From an uncultured Polaribacter sp. (lineage in GTDB: Bacteria > Bacteroidota > Bacteroidia > Flavobacteriales > Flavobacteriaceae): a stretch of 13,770 nucleotides of DNA. The position numbers and the translations under genes are program-made. Positions 6,646-13,700 of the stretch are shown piece by piece (position 1 is the stretch's first letter; each line of letters opens with the position of its first letter). The stretch spans positions 1 to 13,770 of the forward strand of contig CAJXAS010000024.1 in assembly GCA_913050305.1 (NCBI GenBank). The letters are read 5' to 3'. A model generated the notes under the pieces. It was not told the DNA's origin. It saw only the letters and a list, made by a program, of their open reading frames with translations, and made no database searches.

Positions 6646-7059
6646 TTAACAATTACAAAGATCTGCTAAAGAAGTGTTTCTAAAAACATCTAAAGTATTG
6701 TCTCTTACTTGCATCATTAAATTATGAACAGCACATGCATTTTCATCTGGACAATCATCACACTTTTCATAGAAATTTAAACTCACACAAGGTACCATAG
6801 AAATAGGTCCTTCAAGAATTCTCATAACATCAGTCATGGGTATTTCAGAAGGTAATTTTAATAAATAATAACCACCACCTTTCCCTTTTTTAGATGCTAA
6901 AATTCCGTTTTTACGAAGTGTTAATAGAATACTTTCTAAGAATTTTAGGGAAATATTTTCGCTTTTAGAAATCGAAGCAATAGCCACGGGGTTATTGTCC
7001 TCTTGCCTACCTAAAAAAGTAAGTGCTTTAATTCCGTATTTTGTCTTTTTAGAAAGCAT
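6646..7059 (-). CDS. Rrf2-family transcriptional regulator, cysteine-rich (IscR/CymR-like)
   Basis: A 137-residue regulator. The N-terminal winged helix-turn-helix shows the Rrf2 signature: KTKYGIKALTFL at residues 5-16, ISLKFLESILLTLRKNGIL at 36-54 and the wing KGKGGGYYL at 58-66. The sensing region has Cys91, Cys100, Cys103 and Cys109, with His112 in CAVH; IscR has a comparable C-x5-C-x5-C-x2-H cluster site. Two more cysteines lie at the extreme C-terminus (LCNC). The spacing differs from IscR, but binding of an Fe-S cluster or redox sensing is plausible. It lies between methionine and sulfate-assimilation genes, directly upstream of two operator-like boxes, so a role in sulfur regulation comparable to CymR is inferred. 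It starts 30 bases after metZ and may have its own promoter. Confidence 0.93.
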   Translation of the reverse strand: MLSKKTKYGIKALTFLGRQEDNNPVAIASISKSENISLKFLESILLTLRKNGILASKKGKGGGYYLLKLPSEIPMTDVMRILEGPISMVPCVSLNFYEKCDDCPDENACAVHNLMMQVRDNTLDVFRNTSLADLCNC

Positions 7060-7079
7060 AAAAACAAAATTACGGAATT
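7030..7079. repeat. Long inverted repeat spanning the Rrf2 gene start codon
   Basis: The left arm AATTCCGTATTTTGT (7030-7044, inside codons 6-10 of the gene) is complementary to the right arm 7064-7079, reading ACAAAATTACGGAATT. Fifteen pairs form with a single bulged base. The 19-base loop contains the ATG. The right arm also contains the putative -7 promoter element, so the structure could act as a DNA operator or, if transcription starts upstream, hide the start codon in RNA. Confidence 0.6.
7065..7072 (-). promoter_or_regulatory. Putative -7 element for the Rrf2 gene
   Basis: TAATTTTG on the minus strand fits TAnnTTTG and lies in the 30-base gap after metZ. No clear -33 TTTG was found at the expected distance. 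Transcription would start at or within a few bases of the ATG at 7059, giving a nearly leaderless message. In an AT-rich gap this match can occur by chance. Confidence 0.3.
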
Positions 7080-7089
7080 TTAAATTGGT

Positions 7090-8256
7090 TTAACTATTTA
7101 AAGCTTGCTCTAAATCTTCTATAATATCTCCTACATTTTCTAAACCTACAGAAACTCTTACCAAACCTTTTGTAATACCAACAGCTAATCTATCCTCTTC
7201 AGATAACCTGCCGTGCGTTGTAGAAGAAGGGTGCGTAACAATAGTTCTTGTATCCCCTAAATTTGCCGATAAAGAACACATTTTAATAGTGTTTAAAAAT
7301 GTTCTTCCCGCTGCAATACCTCCTTTAATTTCGAAAGCAACAATGTTTCCTCCTAATTTCATTTGATTTTTAGCAATAGCATATTGTGGGTGCGATTTCA
7401 AAAATGGATACTTTACCATGATAACGTTTTCTTGCGTTTCTAAAAATTCAGCAACCTTTAATGCATTTTCCGCGTGTTTTTCTACTCTAATTGCCAAAGT
7501 TTCTAAACTTTTAGACAATACCCATGCATTAAAAGGAGACATTGCTGGCCCCGTATTTCTTGCAAATAAATAAATTTCTCGCATTAATTCCTTACTTCCA
7601 ACGGTAACTCCGCCCAAGACTCTCCCTTGTCCATCTATTAATTTTGTGGCAGAATGAATCACTAAATCTGCACCAAACTTAATGGGTTTTTGCACATATG
7701 GTGTTGCAAAACAATTATCAACAATATAAATTAGATTGTGCTTTTTTGCAATTTGACCAATCAACTCTAAATCAAGAATATCTACTGCTGGATTTGTAGG
7801 TGTTTCTATATATAGAATCTTTGTATGTGGTTGAATTAAGCTTTCTAACAAATCGACTTCATTTACTTTAAAGTAAGAAGTTTCTATATTCCATTTTGGT
7901 AAAAATTTTGTGAACATACTATGGGTAGAACCAAAAACAGATCTACAAGATACTACATGATCTCCTGCACTAAGCAAAGCCGCAAATGTGGAGAAAATTG
8001 CAGACATACCTGTTGCAAAAGCGTAACCTGCTTCGGCACCTTCCATACTTATAATTTTATTTACAAATTCTGTAGTATTTGGATTTGTAAAACGACTGTA
8101 TAAATTGCGTTCTTTTTCTTCTGCAAAAGAAGCACGCATCTCTTCTGCATCGTCAAAAACAAAACTAGATGTTAGATATAGTGGGGTAGAATGTTCAGAA
8201 AATTGTGTTCTTTCTGTTTGATTTCTAATCGCTTCTGTTTCGAAGTGTTTACTCAT
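7090..8256 (-). CDS. metZ: O-succinylhomoserine sulfhydrylase / cystathionine gamma-synthase type PLP enzyme
   Basis: A 388-residue member of the Cys/Met-metabolism PLP enzyme family (AAT fold type I) that joins activated homoserine with sulfide to give homocysteine, or with cysteine to give cystathionine. Key residues are visible: YSRFTNPN at 53-60 (phosphate-binding Tyr and Arg), ETPTNP at 151-156, Asp180 (IVDNCFATP) and the PLP lysine Lys205 in HSATKLIDGQG. The N-terminus (AIRNQTERTQFSEHSTPLYLTSSF) resembles MetZ proteins more than MetB. Donor specificity cannot be read with certainty. It lies 63 bases after the metX-thrA stop, with no clear promoter in the gap, so it is probably in the riboswitch-controlled operon. 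It is a paralogue of the metY product in the same array. Confidence 0.88.
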   Translation of the reverse strand: MSKHFETEAIRNQTERTQFSEHSTPLYLTSSFVFDDAEEMRASFAEEKERNLYSRFTNPNTTEFVNKIISMEGAEAGYAFATGMSAIFSTFAALLSAGDHVVSCRSVFGSTHSMFTKFLPKWNIETSYFKVNEVDLLESLIQPHTKILYIETPTNPAVDILDLELIGQIAKKHNLIYIVDNCFATPYVQKPIKFGADLVIHSATKLIDGQGRVLGGVTVGSKELMREIYLFARNTGPAMSPFNAWVLSKSLETLAIRVEKHAENALKVAEFLETQENVIMVKYPFLKSHPQYAIAKNQMKLGGNIVAFEIKGGIAAGRTFLNTIKMCSLSANLGDTRTIVTHPSSTTHGRLSEEDRLAVGITKGLVRVSVGLENVGDIIEDLEQALNS

Positions 8257-8319
8257 AATTACTAATGGTTAGTTATTCCTTATTGACTAAATAGTGCTAA
8301 ATGAAAACTGATTAATTTT
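8257..8319. other. Gap between thrA and metZ
   Basis: These 63 bases are AT-rich with no TAnnTTTG element and no convincing terminator. Read-through from metX-thrA into metZ is therefore likely. Confidence 0.4.
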
Positions 8320-11300
8320 TTAATCGTTATGTTTTGCCAGTCTTAATATATCTCCAAAAACACCTCTTGCCGTTACTTTAGAACCTGCTCCTGCCCCTTG
8401 AATTACAATGGGCTGTTCTCCGTATGATTCTGTATAAATTTCAAAAATTGCATCAGAACCTTTTAAAGATCCTAAAGGAGAAGCTTTAGAAACTGACACT
8501 AATTTTACTTCTAAATTACCCGTATCTTGAGATAAATCTCCGCTTAACTCCCCAATATATCGTAAAACAGAATTTTCTTTTTGTGCAGCTTTTATTTGTT
8601 GATACTCTGCATTCATGACTTCTAAATTCGATAGAAAATCAGTTACAGTACCCCCTCTTAAATTGGCTGGAATTAAATTCTGAATATTTGTATCTACAAA
8701 CTCATTTTCTAAATCTAATTCCCTTGCTAAAATCAATAATTTTCTAGCTACATCATTTCCAACCAAATCTTCTCTTGGGTCTGGCTCTGTAAATCCTTGC
8801 GCTATGGCATCTTTTAAAACTTCTGAAAAAGGTCTGTTTCCCTCAGAAAAAGTATTAAATAAATAACTTAAGCTTCCAGAAAAGACCCCTTTAATCTTAG
8901 TAATATTCTCTCCAGATTCATGTAAAAGTCTTATAGTATCAATTAAAGGCAGGCCAGCACCTACATTGGTTTCGTATAAATACTGCTTTTTATGTTCTTT
9001 TAGTTTTGTTCTTAATTCTTTATAAAAATCAAAAGATAAAGTATTTGCTATTTTATTACAAGAAACTAAATCGAAACCTGCAGCAATTAACGGAATATAA
9101 TTTTCTACAAACGAGATACTCGCCGTGTTATCTACTGCAATTAAATTTTCAAAATGATGTGTGTTTGCAAAGTCAATTATGTCTTGTATTTCAATATTTT
9201 CGTGTCCTGTGTTCTCTAAATCTTGCTCCCAGTTTTTTGAAACTCCTGTTTTTTGAAGCAATACCTTTTTGGAACTTGCCACTGCAAAAACATTTAATTG
9301 AATTTTTCTTCGCTCTAATACAGAAGCTGCATTCTCTAAAATCTGATTAATTAAAGTTCCACCAACCAAACCTTTTCCAAAAACAGCAATATTTATTTTC
9401 TTTGCAATTCCGAAAACTTGTCCGTGAATTACATTTACAGCCTTGTGCAATTGGTCTTTTTTAACTACCAAACTCACGTTTTTACCTGTAACTGTATTAT
9501 TAAATAATAATGGGACAATTTGATTTTTAATTAAGGCATTGTAAGGAAGGTGAAATTCACTTAAATCTTGACCAATAATAGAAATTACCGCCACGCTCTC
9601 GGTTATTGAAATCTGATGCACATCTTGAGCGTAAAAATCGCTTTCAAAGGCAGTTTCTAAAGCTAAAACAGCTTCAGAAGCCCTATCCGTATCGATAATT
9701 AATCCAATTCCTCTCTCTGAAGAGCCTTGAGAAATAATACTAACATTAATATTCCGCTCACTTAATGCTCTAAAAATACGTGCATCTACTCCCACTTTTC
9801 CTAACAAACCTCTTCCTTCAAAATTCAATAAAGAAACATTATTAATGGTAGAAATAGATTTAATTCCTTTTTGTGAAGACGCTGCAGTTATTAAAGTTCC
9901 TTTATCTTCCTTATTAAAGCTGTTTAAAATTCTTAAATTAATATTCTTTTCTAATAAAGGAATAATAGTTTTTGCATGTAAAATGGTAGCTCCAAAATTA
10001 GCCAATTCATTTGCCTCGGAATAGGATAGTTTCTCAATTTTCTTTGCGTCTGCAACCAAATCTGGATTTGCAGTAAAAATTCCGCTTACATGCGTATAAT
10101 TTTGCAACTCTTCTGCATCTAAATAATTTGCTAGTAAAGCTGCTGTATAATTACTACCGTTTCTTCCTAAAGTTGTAGTTTCTCCTTTTTTATTGGAAGA
10201 AATAAAACCAGTTACAACATTTAATACGTTTGCGTTTTCAGCAAAATATGCAACTACATTTGCAGAAGAAATGGTGTTTATGGGTTGTGCATTCCCGAAG
10301 TTTTCATCGGTAATAATTAACTGACTCGCATCTGTTATATTCGCATCTACTCCTTTTTTTTGTAACAAACTAGCTACTAGTTTTGCTGATAACAATTCAC
10401 CCTGCGCTAGCACTTCGTCTTTAATTTTAATACTATAATCTCCCAACAAAGAAACGCCTTCAAAAATAGTTTCTAATTTGGCAAATTCTGCAGAAAAATC
10501 AACGGAAGTATTTGGTGTTAATTGATATTTCTTAAATATTTCAAACGCAATTTTGTATGCTTTTTTTTGTGCAGATTTTTCTAAAATAGCTTCTAAATCG
10601 TCTGTAGTATTTCCTCTTGCAGAAACTACCACTGTTATTTTTTCACTATTATAAAGTTTTCCTGTAATAATATCTAAAGCGCTTTCAATTCCTTTCCCGT
10701 TTGCTAAAGATTTTCCTCCAAATTTTAATACTTTCATTTTTTTTGTGTTGTACTCTTTATTAAATATAGGTGCTATAATTTTCTGAAGTTGGTCATATTC
10801 CATTAGAAATGCATCATGACCATGCACCGATTTTATTTCGTTGTAGGTAACATTTTCTTTGGTTAATGCTAAATTTTTATGTGTTTCTCTATTTTCTTCT
10901 GCAGTAAAAAACAAATCTGAGTCCACACCAATAATGTGAATATTGGCATCTATTTGATTTAAAATTTCTATCTTTTTTTCTCCATTTTTTGTAACATCAA
11001 TTGTTTTTAATAATTGATTCATTAATTTATAAGAGGATAATTGATACCGTTCTTGTAATTTTTCACCGTGATGTAACAGCCAACTTTCTACGCTAAAAAC
11101 AGTAGAATCTTCTTTTTTAGAACGCTGAAAACGTTCTTTAAAAGAAGTTGGCGTCCTGTAACATAGCATTGCATGCATCCTTGCATCATGTACGGGGTTG
11201 CTTGAGTTTACCAAAAATTGTTCTTGTATTTGGCAATTGGCAATTAACCAATCTGTAGATTTCCAATCGGTCGCAATGGGTAAAAAATGTTTGGTTATTT

Positions 11301-11721
11301 TAGTATTTAAAATTACCATTTCCCAAGCAATGCCGCCACCCAAAGAACCACCTATTAAAGCAAATAGTTGTGAGATTTTTAAATATTGTAATCCTTCTAA
11401 AAAAATGTTAGCAATATCTCTTGCAATAAAATCTTTATAATTTTCAATTAAAAAACCATCAAAACCATTTCCAGGAACATTAAAAGACAAAATGGTATAC
11501 ACCGCCGTATCTATTACCTTTTCTTCTCCTACAATATCTTGCCACCATCCCTCTTTACCTGCAACTTCACTGTTACCAGTTAGTGCATGGTTGATTAAAA
11601 TTATAGGCGCGGTACCTAGTTCTTTACCAAAAACTTGGTAGCTTAAATTCAGTTCAAGAACAGCAGCACCAAGCTCTGTAGTGAAGTTTTTAATTTTAAT
11701 ATGTTGTAACTGATTTTTCAT
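8320..11721 (-). CDS. thrA: Trifunctional fusion: homoserine O-acyltransferase (MetX) + aspartokinase + homoserine dehydrogenase (ThrA)
   Basis: One 1133-codon frame encodes three enzyme activities. Residues 1-325 are a MetX-type alpha/beta hydrolase with Ser126 (GGSLGGG), Asp269 (GVDSDLFF) and His302 (HGHDAFL) as catalytic triad; it acylates homoserine. Residues 329-620 are aspartokinase, starting MKVLKFGGKS, with TLGRNGSNYTAA at 517-528. ACT regulatory repeats follow (about 620-770; NFEGRGLLGKVGVDARIF). Residues 775-1133 are homoserine dehydrogenase: NAD(P) loop FGKGLVGG at 781-788, ETNVGAGLP at 917-925 and EPDPREDLVGNDVARK at 979-994, ending in the probable catalytic Lys994. Together they perform the first, third and fourth steps from aspartate toward methionine; aspartate-semialdehyde dehydrogenase is not here. 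The acyl donor (acetyl or succinyl) is not determinable. The MetX-kinase junction is an A8 run that keeps the kinase ATG (10737). Confidence 0.93.
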   Translation of the reverse strand: MKNQLQHIKIKNFTTELGAAVLELNLSYQVFGKELGTAPIILINHALTGNSEVAGKEGWWQDIVGEEKVIDTAVYTILSFNVPGNGFDGFLIENYKDFIARDIANIFLEGLQYLKISQLFALIGGSLGGGIAWEMVILNTKITKHFLPIATDWKSTDWLIANCQIQEQFLVNSSNPVHDARMHAMLCYRTPTSFKERFQRSKKEDSTVFSVESWLLHHGEKLQERYQLSSYKLMNQLLKTIDVTKNGEKKIEILNQIDANIHIIGVDSDLFFTAEENRETHKNLALTKENVTYNEIKSVHGHDAFLMEYDQLQKIIAPIFNKEYNTKKMKVLKFGGKSLANGKGIESALDIITGKLYNSEKITVVVSARGNTTDDLEAILEKSAQKKAYKIAFEIFKKYQLTPNTSVDFSAEFAKLETIFEGVSLLGDYSIKIKDEVLAQGELLSAKLVASLLQKKGVDANITDASQLIITDENFGNAQPINTISSANVVAYFAENANVLNVVTGFISSNKKGETTTLGRNGSNYTAALLANYLDAEELQNYTHVSGIFTANPDLVADAKKIEKLSYSEANELANFGATILHAKTIIPLLEKNINLRILNSFNKEDKGTLITAASSQKGIKSISTINNVSLLNFEGRGLLGKVGVDARIFRALSERNINVSIISQGSSERGIGLIIDTDRASEAVLALETAFESDFYAQDVHQISITESVAVISIIGQDLSEFHLPYNALIKNQIVPLLFNNTVTGKNVSLVVKKDQLHKAVNVIHGQVFGIAKKINIAVFGKGLVGGTLINQILENAASVLERRKIQLNVFAVASSKKVLLQKTGVSKNWEQDLENTGHENIEIQDIIDFANTHHFENLIAVDNTASISFVENYIPLIAAGFDLVSCNKIANTLSFDFYKELRTKLKEHKKQYLYETNVGAGLPLIDTIRLLHESGENITKIKGVFSGSLSYLFNTFSEGNRPFSEVLKDAIAQGFTEPDPREDLVGNDVARKLLILARELDLENEFVDTNIQNLIPANLRGGTVTDFLSNLEVMNAEYQQIKAAQKENSVLRYIGELSGDLSQDTGNLEVKLVSVSKASPLGSLKGSDAIFEIYTESYGEQPIVIQGAGAGSKVTARGVFGDILRLAKHND

Positions 11722-11729
11722 TTAAACAG

Positions 11730-11747
11730 AAGGGGTTTTAACCCCTT
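11730..11747. repeat. Perfect hairpin in the metY-metX gap
   Basis: AAGGGGTTTTAACCCCTT can fold with eight paired bases per arm (fewer if a larger loop forms). It lies in the 45-base gap between the metY stop (11767) and the metX-thrA start (11721). On the minus strand it is not followed by a T-run but by CTGTTTAAATG, so it is not a standard terminator. It could slow read-through, process the message or shape initiation of the next gene. Confidence 0.6.
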
Positions 11748-11766
11748 ATTTGTATATATTATCTTC

Positions 11767-13041
11767 TTATAACTCAGAAAAAGCGGCTTTTAAATCTGCT
11801 TTTAAATCCTCTAAATCTTCAATACCAACAGATAATCTTACTAAATCTTGCGTAACGCCAGCACTTGCTTGTTCTACTGTATTTAATTGTTGATGTGTTG
11901 TACTTGCAGGATGAATAATAAGTGATTTTGTATCTCCAATATTCGCTAATAAAGAAAATATTTTAGTTTTATCTGCAATTGCTTTTGCAGCTTCAAAGCC
12001 TTTTTTAGGACCGAATGTTACAATACCACTTTGTCCTTTTGGTAAGTACTTATCTGCTAAAGATTTGAATTTACTACTTTCTAAACCAGGATAATTTACC
12101 CAAGCAACGGCATCTTGTTGCTCTAACCATATTGCCAATGCTAATGCATTTTCTGAATGTTGTTTTATTCTAACGGGTAAAGTCTCTAAACCTTGAATGA
12201 TATTAAATGCGTTTGTTGGACTTAATGCGCCCCCGTAATCTCGTAAACCTTCGAGTATTAATTTAAAAGTAAACGATGCCGCACCTAAAGTTTCATAATA
12301 TTTTAAACCGTGGTAACCAGCAGATGGTTCTGTAAATTCTGGAAACTTGCCATTCGCCCAATTAAAAGTACCTGCATCTACAATAGCACCTCCTAAAGAA
12401 GTTCCTTGGCCACCAATATATTTTGTTAAGGAGTGAATTACAATATCTGCCCCGTGCTTAATAGGATTTAATAAAACAGGTGTTGCCACGGTATTATCTA
12501 CAATAAAAGGAACTTCTGCCTTTTTTGAATGCGTAGAAATTGCTTCTAAATCTAATACATCTAACTTTGGATTCCCTAAAGATTCTGCAAAAAATGCTCT
12601 TGTATTTTCTTGCACTGCTGCATCAAAGTTATCAGGATTTGAAGCATCTACAAATGTAGTTGTAATGCCTAATCTTGGTAAGGTTACACTTAATAAGTTG
12701 TAGGTTCCACCGTATAAACTGCTAGAAGCAACAATATGATCTCCTGCTTTTAAAAGTGTTAGCAAACCAGTTGCAATTGCGGCTGTACCAGATGCAAAAA
12801 CTACGGCTCCTATTCCGCCTTCTACCGCTGCTAAACGGTCTTGTAAAATTTGATTTGTTGGGTTGTTTAAACGGGTGTAGATAAAACCTAGTTCTTTTAA
12901 CGAAAAAAGGTTTGCTGCATGTTCTGAATTGTTAAAAACATACGATGTTGTTTGGTAAATAGGAACTGCTCTTGTACCTCCGTTTGTGGTTACGTCGTGT
13001 CCTGCATGCAACGCATTGGTTGCCAATTTTAATGTACTCAT
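11767..13041 (-). CDS. metY: O-acetylhomoserine aminocarboxypropyltransferase (sulfhydrylase)
   Basis: A 424-residue PLP enzyme that makes homocysteine from O-acetylhomoserine and sulfide. The start is the ATG at 13041, giving MSTLKLATNALHAGHD, a typical MetY N-terminus. The frame stays open to 13206, but that extension lies over the riboswitch 3' end and spacer and has no family similarity. Motifs: YTRLNNPTN at 55-63, SLYGGTYNL at 108-116, Asp182 (IVDNTVATP) and PLP lysine Lys207 in HSLTKYIGGQG. The insertion around FPEFTEPSAGYHGLKY, absent from MetZ/MetB enzymes, supports MetY. It is the first gene downstream of the SAM-I riboswitch, so it should be repressed when SAM is plentiful. Confidence 0.95.
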   Translation of the reverse strand: MSTLKLATNALHAGHDVTTNGGTRAVPIYQTTSYVFNNSEHAANLFSLKELGFIYTRLNNPTNQILQDRLAAVEGGIGAVVFASGTAAIATGLLTLLKAGDHIVASSSLYGGTYNLLSVTLPRLGITTTFVDASNPDNFDAAVQENTRAFFAESLGNPKLDVLDLEAISTHSKKAEVPFIVDNTVATPVLLNPIKHGADIVIHSLTKYIGGQGTSLGGAIVDAGTFNWANGKFPEFTEPSAGYHGLKYYETLGAASFTFKLILEGLRDYGGALSPTNAFNIIQGLETLPVRIKQHSENALALAIWLEQQDAVAWVNYPGLESSKFKSLADKYLPKGQSGIVTFGPKKGFEAAKAIADKTKIFSLLANIGDTKSLIIHPASTTHQQLNTVEQASAGVTQDLVRLSVGIEDLEDLKADLKAAFSEL

Positions 13042-13164
13042 TTTTCTATTTTTTTGAGTTAATAAATAAACAAAAAAGTCAAATGCATCAATTTCTGTTG
13101 ATGTAATTACTAGAAAAATGTTATGAAGAAAAATAGTACTTTCCAGAAAGGAAAATTCTTTTTT
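13042..13164 (-). promoter_or_regulatory. Possible expression platform between the SAM-I aptamer and metY
   Basis: Two hairpins are visible on the minus strand. The first pairs TTTTCC (13155-13150) with GGAAAG (13144-13139), followed five bases later by a short T5 run. The second pairs CATCAA (13103-13098) with TTGATG (13091-13086), followed eight bases later by a T6 run (13077-13072). Either might serve as a terminator, but neither is strong, and no clear antiterminator partner for the aptamer's P1 strand was found. Control could instead be at translation, acting over the poor AT-rich ribosome binding region before 13041. Confidence 0.35.
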
Positions 13165-13271
13165 GTTATCTATCCAACTATAGTTTAGTTGAGTAGAATT
13201 TAGCACCTTCTTTATTTCTAAAGGGTTGCTAAGGCTTCGTCGGGTCTAATCCCTTCACCTTTCTTGATAAC
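13165..13271 (-). ncRNA. SAM-I (S-box) riboswitch aptamer
   Basis: On the minus strand the 107-base element opens with GTTATCAAGAAAGGTG and closes with GATAAC, which pair as P1. Conserved S-box blocks follow in order: AGGTG, the GGG/CCC stem P2, GACGAAGCC and TTAGCAACC, then P3 (CTTT with AAAG, plus CC/GG), AGGTGCTAAATTC, and P4 pairing CAACTA with TAGTTG. The P2 loop TAGA can pair with TCTA after P3, matching the expected pseudoknot, with bases differing from the usual CTGG/CCAG, i.e. compensatory. It precedes metY and by family knowledge turns expression off when S-adenosylmethionine binds. A small hairpin (TTCAATAA with TTATTGAA, 13290-13274) lies just 5' of P1. Confidence 0.95.
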
Positions 13272-13301
13272 ATTTCAATAAGTTATTGAACTTTATGAGT
13301 G

Positions 13302-13334
13302 CAAATATATGTTCCAAAAAAATTAGTATCCAAA
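13302..13334 (-). promoter_or_regulatory. Bacteroidota-type promoter for the riboswitch-metY operon
   Basis: On the minus strand, TTTG at 13334-13331 (-33 box) is followed after 21 bases by TATATTTG at 13309-13302, matching TTTG-N19-21-TAnnTTTG. Transcription would begin near 13297, about 26 bases before the aptamer P1 strand. Confidence 0.75.
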
Positions 13335-13700
13335 TAAAAAGTGATTTATTTTTTAAAAATATCGATTTCGCATTTTATTTATCTCTGCACTCTTTATTCT
13401 TTAATATCATCACTTTTAAAACGCCGAAATTCATTTATTGATGATGCTATCATAAATAATTATAGCAATAAAAGGGATCATTTTAATTTTATAGTGTACT
13501 TTTGTAAACTAATTAAGAGGAATAATTTGAACTGATTGCAACCTCACTAAAAAAATGCTAAAGCAGTAATTATCTACTTCTTTCAGCGACTGCAATCAAT
13601 TTTATTTTCCGCCTGATTCCCATTTTAAGGGAATAATCATTTTAAGGAAATCTCAATGCTTAGCATTAAGAAATCATTTTTTAATATAAAAAAAAATAGT
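13335..13700 (+). promoter_or_regulatory. Divergent intergenic region and possible long metK leader
   Basis: No credible gene is present in these 366 bases; a 64-codon frame inside is low-complexity and AT-driven. A plus-strand TACTTTTG at 13497-13504 fits the -7 consensus, though no -33 TTTG is found at the right distance. A start near 13509 would give metK a leader of about 190 bases. Within it are an 8-base inverted repeat (TGATTGCA 13533-13540 with TGCAATCA 13591-13598), a repeated CATTTTAAGG (13621-13630 and 13638-13647) and a palindrome AATGCTTAGCATT (13655-13667) followed nine bases on by a T-run. It does not match the S-box consensus found before metY. Confidence 0.4.

Noticed and set aside
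13165..13200. CTACTCAACTAAACTATAG within the riboswitch, resembling the Rrf2-like box
   Set aside because: It is the P4 stem and pseudoknot strand of the SAM-I aptamer; similarity to the CTACTAAA box is partial and explained by RNA structure.
13042..13206. N-terminal 55-residue extension of the metY reading frame
   Set aside because: It overlaps the 3' part of the SAM-I aptamer and the spacer, shows no family similarity, and the ATG at 13041 gives the standard MetY N-terminus and length.
13341..13535. 64-codon plus-strand frame in the divergent intergenic region
   Set aside because: AT-driven composition with no recognisable domain and no ribosome binding site; it overlaps the likely metK promoter.
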